This document shows positions 1 to 9,716 of a stretch of 35,959 bases of DNA, one piece after another (position 1 is the stretch's first letter; each line of letters opens with the position of its first letter). The position numbers were made by a program, and so were the translations under genes. The stretch is from Suillus spraguei (Eukaryota > Basidiomycota > Agaricomycetes > Boletales > Suillaceae), in contig JABCPU010000600.1 of the NCBI GenBank assembly GCA_016800925.1, positions 1 through 35,959 of the forward strand, given 5' to 3'. The notes under the pieces were generated by a model that saw nothing but the letters and a program-made list of their open reading frames with translations, was not told where the DNA came from and made no database searches.

Positions 1-427
1 GACTGTGCCTTTAGTTGTTATCAAGTCATTGGACCCTTCACTGATATTCCTACTGTTATTTATGTCGAGATTTTTTCCGTGCTATCGTCTTTTCTGCATG
101 ACTGCATTGTGCTGCGTTTTTTTCCAATCATAATGGGGTCACCGTGGAGTTGACATCTGGTCCTGCGCGCATTCCTACTATCGACAGTTGGTATAATTCT
201 TAACAGACATTTCGACCGGTCTATCTAGCCTGAAGTATATTCCCACTGTCTTTTCTCCTTCTGCCGCATCCCATATGGCTTTGAGACAGCATGACAATCA
301 TGTATGGTCTCATTACGACGATCAATATTATCACGACGGCTTGCAAACTCTGTCCGTATCTGTACTGACCCTTGTTGCCCCCGTTGTGTGCAGAAGAGAG
401 CAGAGATTCGTACGAAGACTGCTGCTC
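1..427. other. Left flank, no gene recognised
   Basis: No open frame here is longer than about 110 codons and none resembles a known family. Its right edge is the start of the inverted arm at about 428. The sequence just before that edge does not match the sequence beyond the right arm (after 8047), so the repeated unit ends here. Confidence 0.4.
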
Positions 428-1890
428 TATGGAAAGCCAGACCACCGTGCTCTACTTCCAAGGCTTCCACTTCTCAGAACCTTCCTAGTAAGGTAAGTGC
501 TTGCATTGGTTTCCGAACACCCTGTGCTAATGTGTCATGTAGATTTATTCCCGCTACCATAAGGGAGTGGGTTTTACCACTGGGACATCATTCAAATCGA
601 TTGTCTTCCTGCGTCTGTTGCTCTTGTCCTTGAATGGTATTCTTCTCTCGTCTTCTTCGATTGCTCGTTCGCTCAGCCATTTGGGCCCAAGTTCGCGTTT
701 CGCTGAAATCCCCATGGCCTCAGTGATTTATTGCCGTGCTCTCACTACCGATGTCGAGTTCGAGGTCGCGTGAGGTCTCGATGTTATGTTTGGGATGAAC
801 TGCATTGCTGCGTGACCACCGTTTTGTGGGAAGATGAGACTCCCGTCTCCAATCCTCCATGTCTGGCCTTCAAGGTGGTGACAGTGTTTCACTGTCCTCG
901 TTTTCTAGTATCTGCTCATTTCCTTCTGTGTTTCCAGAAACTCCGTGTATACTTAGTGGTAATGTCAATCACATTGAACTTGCTGCTAATGATGGTGAAT
1001 TAGAATTATCTTAGTCTTCGTCCCTCGTCGGGGCAATTCTATTGTCTCGTAGACGTTCAGACTCGAACTTTACTGTCCATGTCATCTTTTCGGGCAGTGT
1101 CAATCAGGGGCCCCATACTTTTCAACTTAGGATGAGTCGTCAAGTGGGATTAAGCTGCTAGTGTGGTTACCACAACAGAATCGAAATCTGTTCTCTGGAC
1201 TACGCAGGTTCGAAACCTGCTGAACTACAGTTTTTCTATCAGAACGCACTTTGACATTCATTCATGGACGTTTCTTCAGAAGTTCCCCGCAACTGGTCTT
1301 AGTCAGGTGGTTGCCACAACAAAATCAAAATCTGTTTCTCTTGGACTGTGCAGGTTTGAAACCTGCCGACGACAAGGTTTTTTTCTATGAAACACACCTT
1401 ACATCACTCATGGATGCTTCTTTAGAAGTTCATCGTAACTGGTCTTAGCTAGGCGGTTGCCACAACAGAATCAAAATCTGTTTATCTTGAACTGTGCGGG
1501 TTCAAAACCTGCCGATGACGAGGTTTTTCTATCAGAACACACTTTGATGTTCACTCGTGGACGGCTTCTTTGAAATTTCACCGTAGCTCGTGTTAACCTG
1601 GTGGTTGCCACGACAGAATCAAAATCTGCTTCTCTTGGACTGTGCAGGTTTCGAAACATGCCGACAACAAGGTTTTTCTATCGAACACACCTTGATATTC
1701 ACCCGTGATGGTTTCTTTGGCAGTTCATTGTAACTATCTTAGCCTGATGGTTACCACAACAGAATCAAAATCTGTTTCTCTTCCTGTGTAGGTTCAAAAC
1801 CTGCTGATGACAGCATTTTTATATATCGGAACACACCTTGATGTTCACTCATGGATGATTTCCTTAGAGGTCCATCTTAAATGGTCTTAG
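428..1890 (+). repeat. Left arm of a ~1.5-kb inverted repeat
   Basis: This stretch is repeated in reverse complement at about 6530-8047. Both arms start with TATGGAAAG at the outer end, followed by matching stretches: the AGGCTTCCACTTC block, the ATTTATTCCCGCTACCATAAG block near 541-566, a ~450-bp middle part with similar translations on both arms (from about 567 left, 7923 right), and a tandem array at the inner end. The left arm has an extra piece near 1080-1115, and the right arm lacks about 22 bp near its outer end. The arms are clearly diverged, so the duplication is not recent. No protein family was recognised in the middle part, and the short open frames there are probably chance. Confidence 0.8.
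1155..1890 (+). repeat. Array of five ~146-bp tRNA-Leu-like units
   Basis: Five head-to-tail units repeat every 144-148 bp (the CACAAC motif falls near 1171, 1315, 1461, 1609 as CACGAC, and 1755). Each unit has, in order: an A-box-like TTAGYCAGGTGGTTGCC; a hairpin ACAGA-ATCAAAA-TCTGT with a 7-nt loop in which T33-CAA-A37 reads as a Leu anticodon; a long variable region as in class II tRNAs; a T-arm such as GCAGGTTCGAAACCTGC (1204-1220, 1350-1366, 1496-1512, 1644-1661, 1788-1804), which fits the B-box; and a T5-T7 run within about 15 nt, as for a polymerase III terminator. A paired 7-bp acceptor stem is not evident, so these are tRNA-like or SINE-like and not confident tRNA genes. Confidence 0.65.
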
Positions 1891-3073
1891 CCCCTGTGCA
1901 ATTGTGATGCAACATTGATATTTACTCCATGGCGAGTTTGCCTTCGGACACATTCAAAATACTAATTATATTGTGCTCTGCGCAAACCCCTCCTCTGATC
2001 CTCTCACTACCTTGATTGCAGTAGATCGCGCCTTGGATACATCAGGAAATTCACACATCCTTGACGTGCCCTTATGCGACTTATTTACACTTAACTGCCT
2101 TGGTGAAATTGAATCTACTTGTCCAAAATTTCAATGTGAATGAATTCAGAAAAAAAAGTTTGTTTTATTGTATTTCGCACTCAAAAAATATAAATATGCC
2201 AGGTGAATGATGTGAGAGAGAGCAAACAAGTTTTGAGATAAGTGAATTAAGCATGTTAAGGAATGTGTGAATTTCCTGATGAGTCTATAAACTGACTCGC
2301 AAACTTCAAACTCGGCCTCCGTTGGTTGTTTCTTCGTGTATTCCTGAACAGCTTACTTTAAAGGGTTCGTATATCGATAGGTTCTCGGTCAGGTCGCAAG
2401 GCTGCAGGCTCTGAACTTCACAATTCTTTGTCTGTGGGACAAGTGTATTGGTTCATAACGTGCTCACACTGCTTCCCTTTGCCAATGTAACTGAACTGAC
2501 AGCGAGATTGTATACCGTGTGACCCGCGTCTAAGATACTTATGTCTTTATCCACGAACCTTTGAAGCCGTGCCGGAATTCATCACTATGCAGCTCAGACA
2601 CGGAGCTCCGGGTCGGGGATTGGCACCATTACTAATAGTAGTAAGTAACCGCACTTGTGACTTTTTGTGACACAAAATTCTAGGTCTACCAACAAATAGT
2701 TCACTAAAACAAACATTGATCGGACTTCAAAATACGTTGCGGCAAATCGGCAAATCGAACCGTAACCTATCGTCCTAGCCTCTCGTGCTTATTTAAGCAC
2801 GATAACCGCCAGCATGTCATCTCTGTTTCTGTTGGTGTCATGCTGTTCACCAAAGGCGAGTCCTTGTATTATTCTATTCATTTATAATATACACTATTAA
2901 CTGCCGCCTTAGGACAGGAAGTACCATGTCAAGTAACGAAGGAGAGACATCAAGGAAAGACGGGGTGAAGCCGGCGTGTGCCAGGAGTCTGGGGTCTTTT
3001 GATTGTGAATTACGTGCTCAGGTTGTTCGAAGGAGCCCAGAAAGTTCCGAGTCTTAGCAACTTGAAGGGTACC
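1891..3073. other. Spacer between left array and pseudogene; possible promoter
   Basis: I see no recognisable gene here. A short palindrome around TTATTTAAGC (about 2785-2803) contains a TATA-like core and lies about 280 bp before the first credible start of the gene remnant at 3074, so it could be remains of its promoter. A short open frame from ATG 2926 ends in a stop before 3074 and resembles nothing I know. Confidence 0.3.
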
Positions 3074-5011
3074 ATGAACCCGAAAGCCGCAGTCGTTTGG
3101 CTTTTCCTTGCCTTTAAACTAGTTCTGACTGCACAAATACCTCTGTCGATCATGCGTCTTTATCCTTCTATACGGGGCCGAGAATGATCTTGGTCGATGG
3201 GATCTTGGTCAAGCGCCCGCAGTAAACGCGACTGGACATCTGGTGTTCGCAACGGCCAATAACTGCTTCAACACTGGGCCAACACGCGTTATCGTAATGG
3301 TACGTCTGAAAAAACTGAACACCGCGCAAATGTCAAGCCTCATCGCTTACGTCCTGCAGGTCATACAATAGTCCCAGGGACTATTCCCGTAGGCACCCTC
3401 CTCTACCATGGATCCATCACCGGTCCCCATTTACCGACTGCTCTGGATTGGGTGTCTGTGGAGCCAGACCACTCCATGATTTTCTGTAATGGGTCAATCG
3501 AAACAGGGTGCTGGCACCTCACCCTTTCAGTCACTCGATCGATGAAAGTGCTTTATTTTGACGGGAGCAGCGCTGTGAAAATCCCTGAGGGCTCTATGGA
3601 CGCCCAGGATCTTGTGGCGTGGTCGAAAATGAAACCCGAGTGGGTGAACAATGAAGAACAGCGCATTGCAGATCTGTGTAAATGGGGTCAGAAATATGGC
3701 TTGAATGGCTTTGTGAGGTTCGTTAGATTTTGAGATGCGTCAACACCTGATATTAACTTGTGAGTTATAGGATGGAAGTAAATTTGTGCGAACCCATGCG
3801 CAGCTCCTTGGTGATGTGATTTGTTACTAACAACTGTCACAGTGAAGTTATGATCTGCGACTTCACCTCTCACATGGAGGTCGTTTCGTTCTTAAATCTT
3901 GAGAGCACTCGCTTCAAGCACGGCCCGCCTACGCATCTGCCAGAGGACCCCAGTTCTGGTGAGTGACCATATCCATATTTTAAAATAGGTCTGATTTGTT
4001 CTTGGACATCAGCGTATCGACGTTTTGAAATAATGCATTCTGCTTCATTGCGCGAGATTTATCCAGGAGAAACCCGGATTATACTTGATTTTTCTGGGCT
4101 TATCTCTTTCTACGACACGCTCTTGTTCCCTCCTTGGTGCCGCGCCGTGCAGGCTTGGAGCGATGGGATCATCGAATTAAAGGAATATCACCGGAGGATA
4201 TAGAACGTGTCCAAGAAAGGCTAGCTCAAGTGTTGGTACGACCATCCGTGACAACCAGCAGTATTGACTGGAAGACCGTCTTGCGGGTGGTGGTAGATCG
4301 ATATTCCAGCCGTCTAGAGATGATGCAGTACCTTTTGAACATGACGTTAGACGAGAGGTCGATCTTTGACCATGCGCAACAAGTCCAGAGACGACTGCGT
4401 ACCGTGCTTTTGCCCTACACTTTGTTTGCGATTACACCTCCCAATATCTCTGTCACTGCCAATGCGACAAATTCATGGGCTGTGCCAGTTTTTCGGGAAT
4501 GTGCTATATCACACACGACCTCCATAGTAGCTCATGGAACGACATTGACGCCTTCTGAACGTTTACTCCTGCAGGCGGTACGGGAAACTACGCGTGAAAT
4601 ATGCCGCGTCACCACGAAGATGTGGGCTTCTGGTTTTATTACTGGAGTCGACCCCTTTTATCCTCCAGAAGAACGCCCCGACGCTGATTACATGCATACT
4701 CTCATGAGCGAATGGAAGGAGGATATGACACAGTTAATATCCTGGTTAGATTGGAGCGTGTGGGTGAAGTGCCGACCGGCCTGTGGAATCGAGGTGACAA
4801 AGTCAAGTCATTTGTTTGGGAAATAACTTATCTCGTCGTGTAGGAGATGTGCTACTTGCCCTTTGCCAAGTCTCCCATCAATAAGGACGATGATCCACCA
4901 CTTCAAGCTTCATGGGACGGTGTTTCCTTATGGACAGACCCAAACAATGGGGGATGGAAGAGACCAAAGCCAAAGTGTATCAGACGGCTGGAGCCGTATG
5001 GTTCTTACTAG
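3074..5011 (+). pseudogene. Broken conserved Agaricomycete protein of unknown function
   Basis: I recognise this as a family common in mushroom-forming fungi without an assigned function. Matching blocks appear in order: a hydrophobic N-terminal segment after MNPK (3074), ILVDGILVKRP (about 3184), GTLLYHGSI then WVSVEPDHSMIFCNGS (3395-3500), FVRMEVNFEVMICDF, YPGETRIILDFSGLISFYDT, RWDHRIKGIS (4158 on) and a C-terminal CGIE-EMCYLP. Four canonical introns can be placed at 3718-3770, 3786-3842 (leaving a 15-nt exon), 3959-4012 and 4794-4843; the stop is TAG at 5009-5011. Frame is lost near 3190-3230, near 3370 and near 4130, and the segment expected between the N-terminal helix and ILVDG appears missing. 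The splice sites survive while the reading frame does not, so this is an old gene copy caught between the inverted arms. Confidence 0.75.
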
Positions 5012-5036
5012 GATGCTTTATTACTTACACTTGTAC

Positions 5037-5101
5037 GTACTAGTAGTCGACGGTCGTAGTCCTTGTATAAGTATATGTAGAAACCTGTTATACGTACATA
5101 A
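5037..5101 (+). repeat. 65-bp dispersed repeat, copy 1
   Basis: A 65-bp block starting GTACTAGTAGT and ending TACGTACATAA recurs at 35708-35772 with only a handful of differences, mostly C/T or G/A. It begins 26 bp after the stop codon of the gene remnant. The two copies have unrelated flanks. It could be the end of a mobile element or a shared 3' UTR; I cannot tell. Confidence 0.7.
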
Positions 5102-5431
5102 ATTACCAGTGAAAACTGGACCTTACTAGAGAGGACCCGGGCCGTATAGACGATGTGGAACGTATTCGAATGACCTACGAATCACAATAAAGGGATGGGG
5201 CACGCGCCATCAAAAGCCGGTTGTGTAAGTCCTGAATTAGGTAGTTCTCGCCTTCAAATATTGGTTATTTCATGTCTTATTTGCGTGGTTGGTTTTCGCT
5301 TGATACCTCAATCCCTGCGACCAAGGTTGAGCCCAACGACTTGTACTAAGAATTGCGTATCCTCCGAGCTACGCCCGGACCACCGCTTCAGATCAAACCT
5401 TAAACGCTCAATGCGTTCGAGACCGTCCACG
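5102..5431. other. Intergenic, nothing recognised
   Basis: There is no recognisable gene or repeat in this interval. The downstream edge at 5432 is the sharp start of a truncated third copy of the arm terminus. Confidence 0.35.
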
Positions 5432-5503
5432 TATGGAAAGCCAGACCACCGTACTCTACTTCCAAGGTTTCTACTTCTCAGAACCTTCCTAGTGAGGTAA
5501 GTA

Positions 5504-6468
5504 CAGTTGAAATGGTCATAATGCATATGGTAACAATGCATAAATCTCATGTTGCATCAACTTTTGTGGATCCCGACATTGTTCCCAAGTAATTGGACGC
5601 ATAATGCATAATGCATAATGCATAATGTTTGTATACCCAATATGCATTATGAGTATTGATTTGATAGGGTGGGACACGTGTACAATAACATAGCGCATAA
5701 ATTTATTGTCGTGTTTCAGTGGTATTGTCTCTTTTGACTATGTATAGAAGCCAGCGAGCAATTGAAACGATACCATACTACTTGAAAATGTCTCTAAACT
5801 TAAAGCGCAAACCTTGTGACAAGCCCGCTGTATGCAACTGGCCTGCAAAGTGGCAGAAAATCACCAAGGACAATCCTCGAACTACAGCTCATTCTACAGC
5901 CAGTGAACGCACTTCTCGCCAAAATCTCACACTCGCTGACTGGATGACAGTCCATCATTTTATTGATTCTCATCCTACTGTGACACAAACTGAAATTGTC
6001 GAACACTTCAAAACTCTCAAATCGGGTGCACTCTCTACATTTGATGGTGGTGACTCATCTATTGCAGATGAGGTCCGTCGTGAAATCCTTGTTGCAAATG
6101 GTGAAGTTATTGAAGTTGATTCTGATGACGACGACGACGAAATGGGCCCATCAGTCACATGCAACGATGTGATTTGTGCCAGCAGCTCGAAGATGCAATA
6201 TGGGGATCCTCAAATTTCACTTGATTTATCTTCACAACTTCGAAATTTTCGCGCTAACCTACGACGTGAAGAACTGCATGACGCTCAACAAACATGTCTA
6301 GAACAATTCTTCTTGTTTTAATCATGTACTTGTGTAGAAACCATTGATAACTTTCTGTCACACTTTTGGCGGAGGTCACACGTGTCACAATTATGTGACA
6401 AATATCGTCTTGCATAATGCATAACATTTTCGCGGTCCCATCGGTATGCATTATGACCATTTCAACTG
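5504..6468 (+). mobile_element. 965-bp pogo/Tigger-type non-autonomous element
   Basis: The element has perfect 24-bp terminal inverted repeats: it begins CAGTTGAAATGGTCATAATG (5504-5527) and ends with the complement (6445-6468). It is flanked by TA on both sides (5502-5503 and 6469-6470), the target duplication of the Tc1/mariner/pogo superfamily. Subterminal regions carry repeats of GCATAATG (four in a row near 5600-5630, more near 6412-6424), plausible transposase-binding sites. It encodes only the two ends of a transposase, so it would depend on a full-length relative. Confidence 0.9.
5740..6321 (+). CDS. Internally deleted pogo/CENP-B-like transposase
   Basis: An open frame of about 193 codons from ATG 5740 (a second in-frame ATG is at 5788) to TAA 6319-6321. 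The first part has the fungal pogo-type DNA-binding pattern, NLTLADWMTVHHFIDSHP followed by EIVEHFKTLKSGALS. It then jumps straight to an acidic stretch (VDSDDDDDE) and a tail (GDPQISLDLSSQLRNFRANL, then QTCLEQFF) of the kind I remember at the C-terminus of full-length fungal pogo/Tigger transposases. The second helix-turn-helix domain and the whole DDE catalytic core are absent. The junction (GALS-TFDGG) is in frame, so the deletion kept the frame open. If expressed it would be a DNA-binding protein without transposase activity. Start choice is uncertain. Confidence 0.7.
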   Translation: MYRSQRAIETIPYYLKMSLNLKRKPCDKPAVCNWPAKWQKITKDNPRTTAHSTASERTSRQNLTLADWMTVHHFIDSHPTVTQTEIVEHFKTLKSGALSTFDGGDSSIADEVRREILVANGEVIEVDSDDDDDEMGPSVTCNDVICASSSKMQYGDPQISLDLSSQLRNFRANLRREELHDAQQTCLEQFFLF

Positions 6469-6529
6469 TAGCTTCTATTGGCCTCCGGACACCTTGTGCA
6501 ACTCGCAACCGTTCGATTTTTTTTTTGAT

Positions 6530-8047
6530 AAGTTAAGATTAATCTCCAAGTAAACCATCCATGAGTGAATGTCAAGGTGTGTTCTGATAGAAAAATATAT
6601 TGCAGGTTTCGAACCTACAAGATAAACAGATTTTTATTCTATCAGGCTAAGATCAGTTACGGTGAACTTCTAAAGAAACCATCACAAGTGAATATCTTTC
6701 GATAGAAAAAAACTTGTTGTCGACAGGTTTGGACCCTGTATAGTCCAAGAGAAACAGATTTTGATTCTGTTGTGGCACCAACCTGGCTAAGACCAGTTGC
6801 GGTGAACTTTTAAAGCATCCATCCATGAGTGAATATCAAGGTGTGTTCTGATAGTCAAAAACCTTGTCGTCGGCAGGTTTCGAACCTGTACAGTCCAAGA
6901 GAAACAGATTTTGATTCTGTGGTGGCACACTGGCAGCCACTGGCTAAGACCAGCTACGGTGAACTTCTAAAGCATCCATGAGTGAATGTCAAGTGTGTTC
7001 CGATAGGAAAAAACCACGTCGTTGGCAGGTTTTGAACCTGCACAGTCCAAGAGAAACAGATTTTGATTCTGTTGTGGCAACCAACTTGGCTAAGACCAGT
7101 TGCGGTGAACTTCTAAAGCATCCAGCCATGAGTGAATATCAAGGTGTGTTCCGATAGAAAAAAACCTTGTCGTCGGCAGGTTTCAAACCTGCACAGTCCA
7201 CATATTTTGACTCTGTTGTGGCAACCACCTGGCTAAGACAAGTTACGATGAGTTTCTAAAAAAAACCATCCATGAATGAATGCCAAAGTGTGTTCCAATA
7301 GAAAAAAAATGTAGTTCAGCAGGTTTCGAACCTTCATACTCCACGAGAAACAGATTTTGATTCTGTTGTGGTAACCACACTGGCCAGGCTAAAGTCTTGA
7401 ACTCTTCCACCTGACGACTCACGAGACTTCCTAAGCTGAAATATTATGGACAATAAAGTTGGAGTCTGAGACAATAAAATTGTCCCGACGAGGGACGAAG
7501 ACTGAGATAATTCTAATCTACCATCATTAGCAGTAAGTTCGATACCACTAGGTATACGTGGAGTTTCTAGAAACACAGAAGGAAATCAGCAGATACTGAA
7601 AAACGAGGACAATGAGACACTGACACCACTTTGAAGGCCAGACATGGAGGATTGGGGGCGGGTCTCACCTTCCCACAAAACGGTGGCCACGCAGTAATCC
7701 AGTTATCCCAAACATAACATCGAGACCACACGCGACCTCGAACTCGACATCGGTAGCGAGAGCACGGCAATGAATCACTGAGGCCATGGGATTTCAGCGA
7801 AACGCGAACTTGGGCACAAATGGCCGAGCGAACGAGCAATCGAAGAAGAATACGATTCAAGGTCAAAAGCAACAGACGCAGGAAGACGACTGATTTGAAT
7901 GAGGTCTCAGTGGTATAACTCACTCCCTTATGGTAGCGGGAATAAATCTACATGTCACATTAGAATGGTCGCACAGGGTGTTCCGAGGTCAATGGGAGCA
8001 CTTACTTTACTAGGAAAGTTCTGAAGTGGAAGCCTTGCCTTTCCATA
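6530..8047 (-). repeat. Right arm of the ~1.5-kb inverted repeat
   Basis: This is the reverse complement of the left arm (428-1890), ending outward at TATGGAAAG (complement at 8039-8047). The reverse-strand frame 7567-7923 matches left-arm frames 567-773 and 731-1003 piecewise, which shows that the two arms share this stretch; it does not show that it codes for protein. No convincing target-site duplication is visible beyond the two outer ends. Confidence 0.8.
6580..7400 (-). repeat. Array of six tRNA-Leu-like units, inverted
   Basis: On the minus strand six units repeat at about 140-150 bp, with T-arm/B-box-like sequences near 6602, 6722, 6872, 7023, 7176 and 7318 (plus-strand form GGCAGGTTTCGAACCTG). 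Most have the same CAA-loop hairpin (plus-strand ACAGATTTTGATTCTGT) and a run of A on the plus strand just outside the T-arm, which is a T-run terminator on the minus strand. The unit at 6590-6680 is the most decayed. The array faces the left array across 4.7 kb. Confidence 0.65.
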
Positions 8048-8485
8048 TCCACGTGACTCACGGATGTGAAAAGTGTTACCTTTCGTATCCGAGTCACGCG
8101 GATACATCCTCCTTATTACTTCACTGCAATGGTCTCAGCTGTTACTACAAAACTCGTTACCTCTGTCTACATTCAGCCCTCGTTACTGACACACTATTTT
8201 CAAAAGTCACCGCTGTCAAAACTACTCATTCGATCTTCCTACCCTCTTTAATTTCCGTGCGGCTCATCTATGACCAAAAACCCTTACCTTTCTTAGTATA
8301 AGTAGCTCATGTACACTCTGGTATCTACAGCGAATTCTATTCTAGAAGATTCCCCGCTCAAAAAGCCCCTCAGAAAGTCCTTGGAACGTATCGTCCTGTT
8401 ACTCGCCCCGAAAAAGTCTAGTCCTACTTAATCTGCCCTCTGCTGCTAACATCTCGTACTCATCTTTTATCGGTCTCTTTTAGTT
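8048..8485. other. Upstream region of the cytochrome-b5-domain gene
   Basis: I see no gene here. A TATA-like TATAAGTA lies at about 8297. A likely 3' splice site (TCTCTTTTAG) at about 8476-8485 suggests that the next gene has a first exon within this stretch, but I could not identify its start codon. Confidence 0.3.
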
Positions 8486-9270
8486 CCAATTCCCCAACGA
8501 ACTCAACACCAGCCTCACAGACTCCTACCCAAATCAGTCACTTTCAATCTCAGAACTAAATGAAGAACATTCGGACACGGCAGGTGAACACGACAAACCG
8601 CCCGCTTTCCCCGCGATCAACAGTGCACAACGTGCTGCTGCCTCGCCCTCATCATTAAACTCATCCACGAGATTCAGCATACCAAAGGTACTCACTGATT
8701 CTGAATTGATGCCCCCGCCGCCTGTGCCCAGCCTTGTTACGCGCCAACCAGGTGTCCCCCCACCAGAGAGTTCATTATTTCTTCTTGCACCTATGACTAC
8801 GAATCAACCACCCAGACGACCTTTCGGACGGGATAAAGCGGCTTTAGCGCCTGGATTTGGTCCTGTCGATCGGGGAAATTTCAAAGCGTTTGGCCAGAAC
8901 TTACGAGTAAGCGGGTCGATACATCTCTAATGTACAATGTGGCGAAATTCTCTCAGGGAGTTGATGAATTAATGCGCATCCATCATCTGTGCTCAAGTTA
9001 CATAACAAGAACGAAGATGCTTGGACAGCTATCAATGAGAAGGTTTATAATATCACACCCCACCTCTCATATTACCTGGGTGGCGAGAAGGAGCTTATGA
9101 GAGTGGCGGGTAGAGATGGAACTAAGTTGTTTTGTAAGTACTTGTCACATCTTCGTATGGGCTGCACTATTGAACAGGATAAACTAGCACTGACACATGC
9201 CTGGGTAAATGCAGACTTCATGCTTGATGCGTGCCTAGTCGGATTCTTAGTCTCAGAGCCTAGCTCATAA
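8486..9270 (+). pseudogene. Broken cytochrome-b5-like heme-domain gene (Irc21-like)
   Basis: The order of parts fits fungal soluble b5-domain proteins related to yeast Irc21: a long Pro-rich N-terminal region (PPAFPAINSAQ, ELMPPPPVPSLVTRQPGVPP, LAPGFGPVDRGNFKAFGQNLR), then GVDELMRI, NEDAWTAINEKVYNITPHL, GGEKELMRVAGRDGTKLF, and LTHAWVNADFMLDACLVGFL before TAA 9268-9270. Introns are at 8907-8956 and 9134-9187. There is a one-base frame loss near 8978 (between RI and VLKLHNK). The heme-binding HPGG reads YLGG, both changes explained by C-to-T, so the first axial His is gone; the second (THAW) remains. The 5' exon and start codon were not found. I read it as a pseudogene; a sequencing error could explain the frameshift but not the lost His. 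Confidence 0.75.
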
Positions 9271-9716
9271 TAGACTGGACACGGGATTGCTTATATCTGT
9301 TTAGACTGCGTGGATTAGAACTGCAGGCTGCCATCGATATCCGCACCGAATGACTCGCGCTACAACGATGTAGTCAACCTGAGTAGCCGCAACCCGCATG
9401 TCAGCAGATCACAGCGGCAAAGGTTTGGCACTACTTCCTAGTTTAATCTTTGTCTCATTGATCGTCCGAGGTGTTGAACTGGATCAGGTTACGAATAGCG
9501 CGGTTTGGGATCTCATATGCCACGCGCGCGAAATAGCGAGACTATCCATGGCACTCCGAGCCACCTCAATGGAAATTGAGGGCCGACGCAGGTCTCAGGA
9601 TATGTCGAGTCCCTTGTCATTGTCTGTTGGAAGAACCTTACTGCGCTACGACTAGAAACAAACAGTCCTCTAGCATCGATATACATTCACTTCTCTAAAT
9701 AGACTGCGATCTGTGT
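9271..9716. other. Convergent intergenic region with one unassigned frame
   Basis: This lies between the ends of two convergent genes and should hold both 3' UTRs. A plus-strand frame 9398-9655 (85 aa, with AVWDLICHAREIARL and SSPLSLSVGRTLL) reads somewhat like real protein, but I do not recognise it and there is no supporting context. Confidence 0.3.

Larger units (their letters stand above)
5432..6512 (+). repeat. Truncated third copy of the arm terminus, split by a transposon
   Basis: 5432-5503 matches the outer end of the left arm (TATGGAAAGCCAGACCACC onward, through CCTAGTGAGGTAAG). The homology resumes at 6469 with GCTTCTATTGG and CCGGACACC, which align with 502-523 of the left arm. 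The 965-bp pogo element sits exactly between the two halves. The copy is in the same orientation as the left arm and ends about 20 bp before the inner end of the right arm. Confidence 0.7.

Noticed and set aside
567..1003. Protein gene in the inverted arms
   Set aside because: Both arms give similar short hydrophobic/Ser-rich translations, but the frames shift between arms and stops are not conserved; similarity is explained by the DNA repeat.
1155..1890. Calling the array units true tRNA-Leu(CAA) genes
   Set aside because: The T-arm and anticodon hairpin are good, but no 7-bp acceptor stem pairs around them, so I kept them as tRNA-like repeats.
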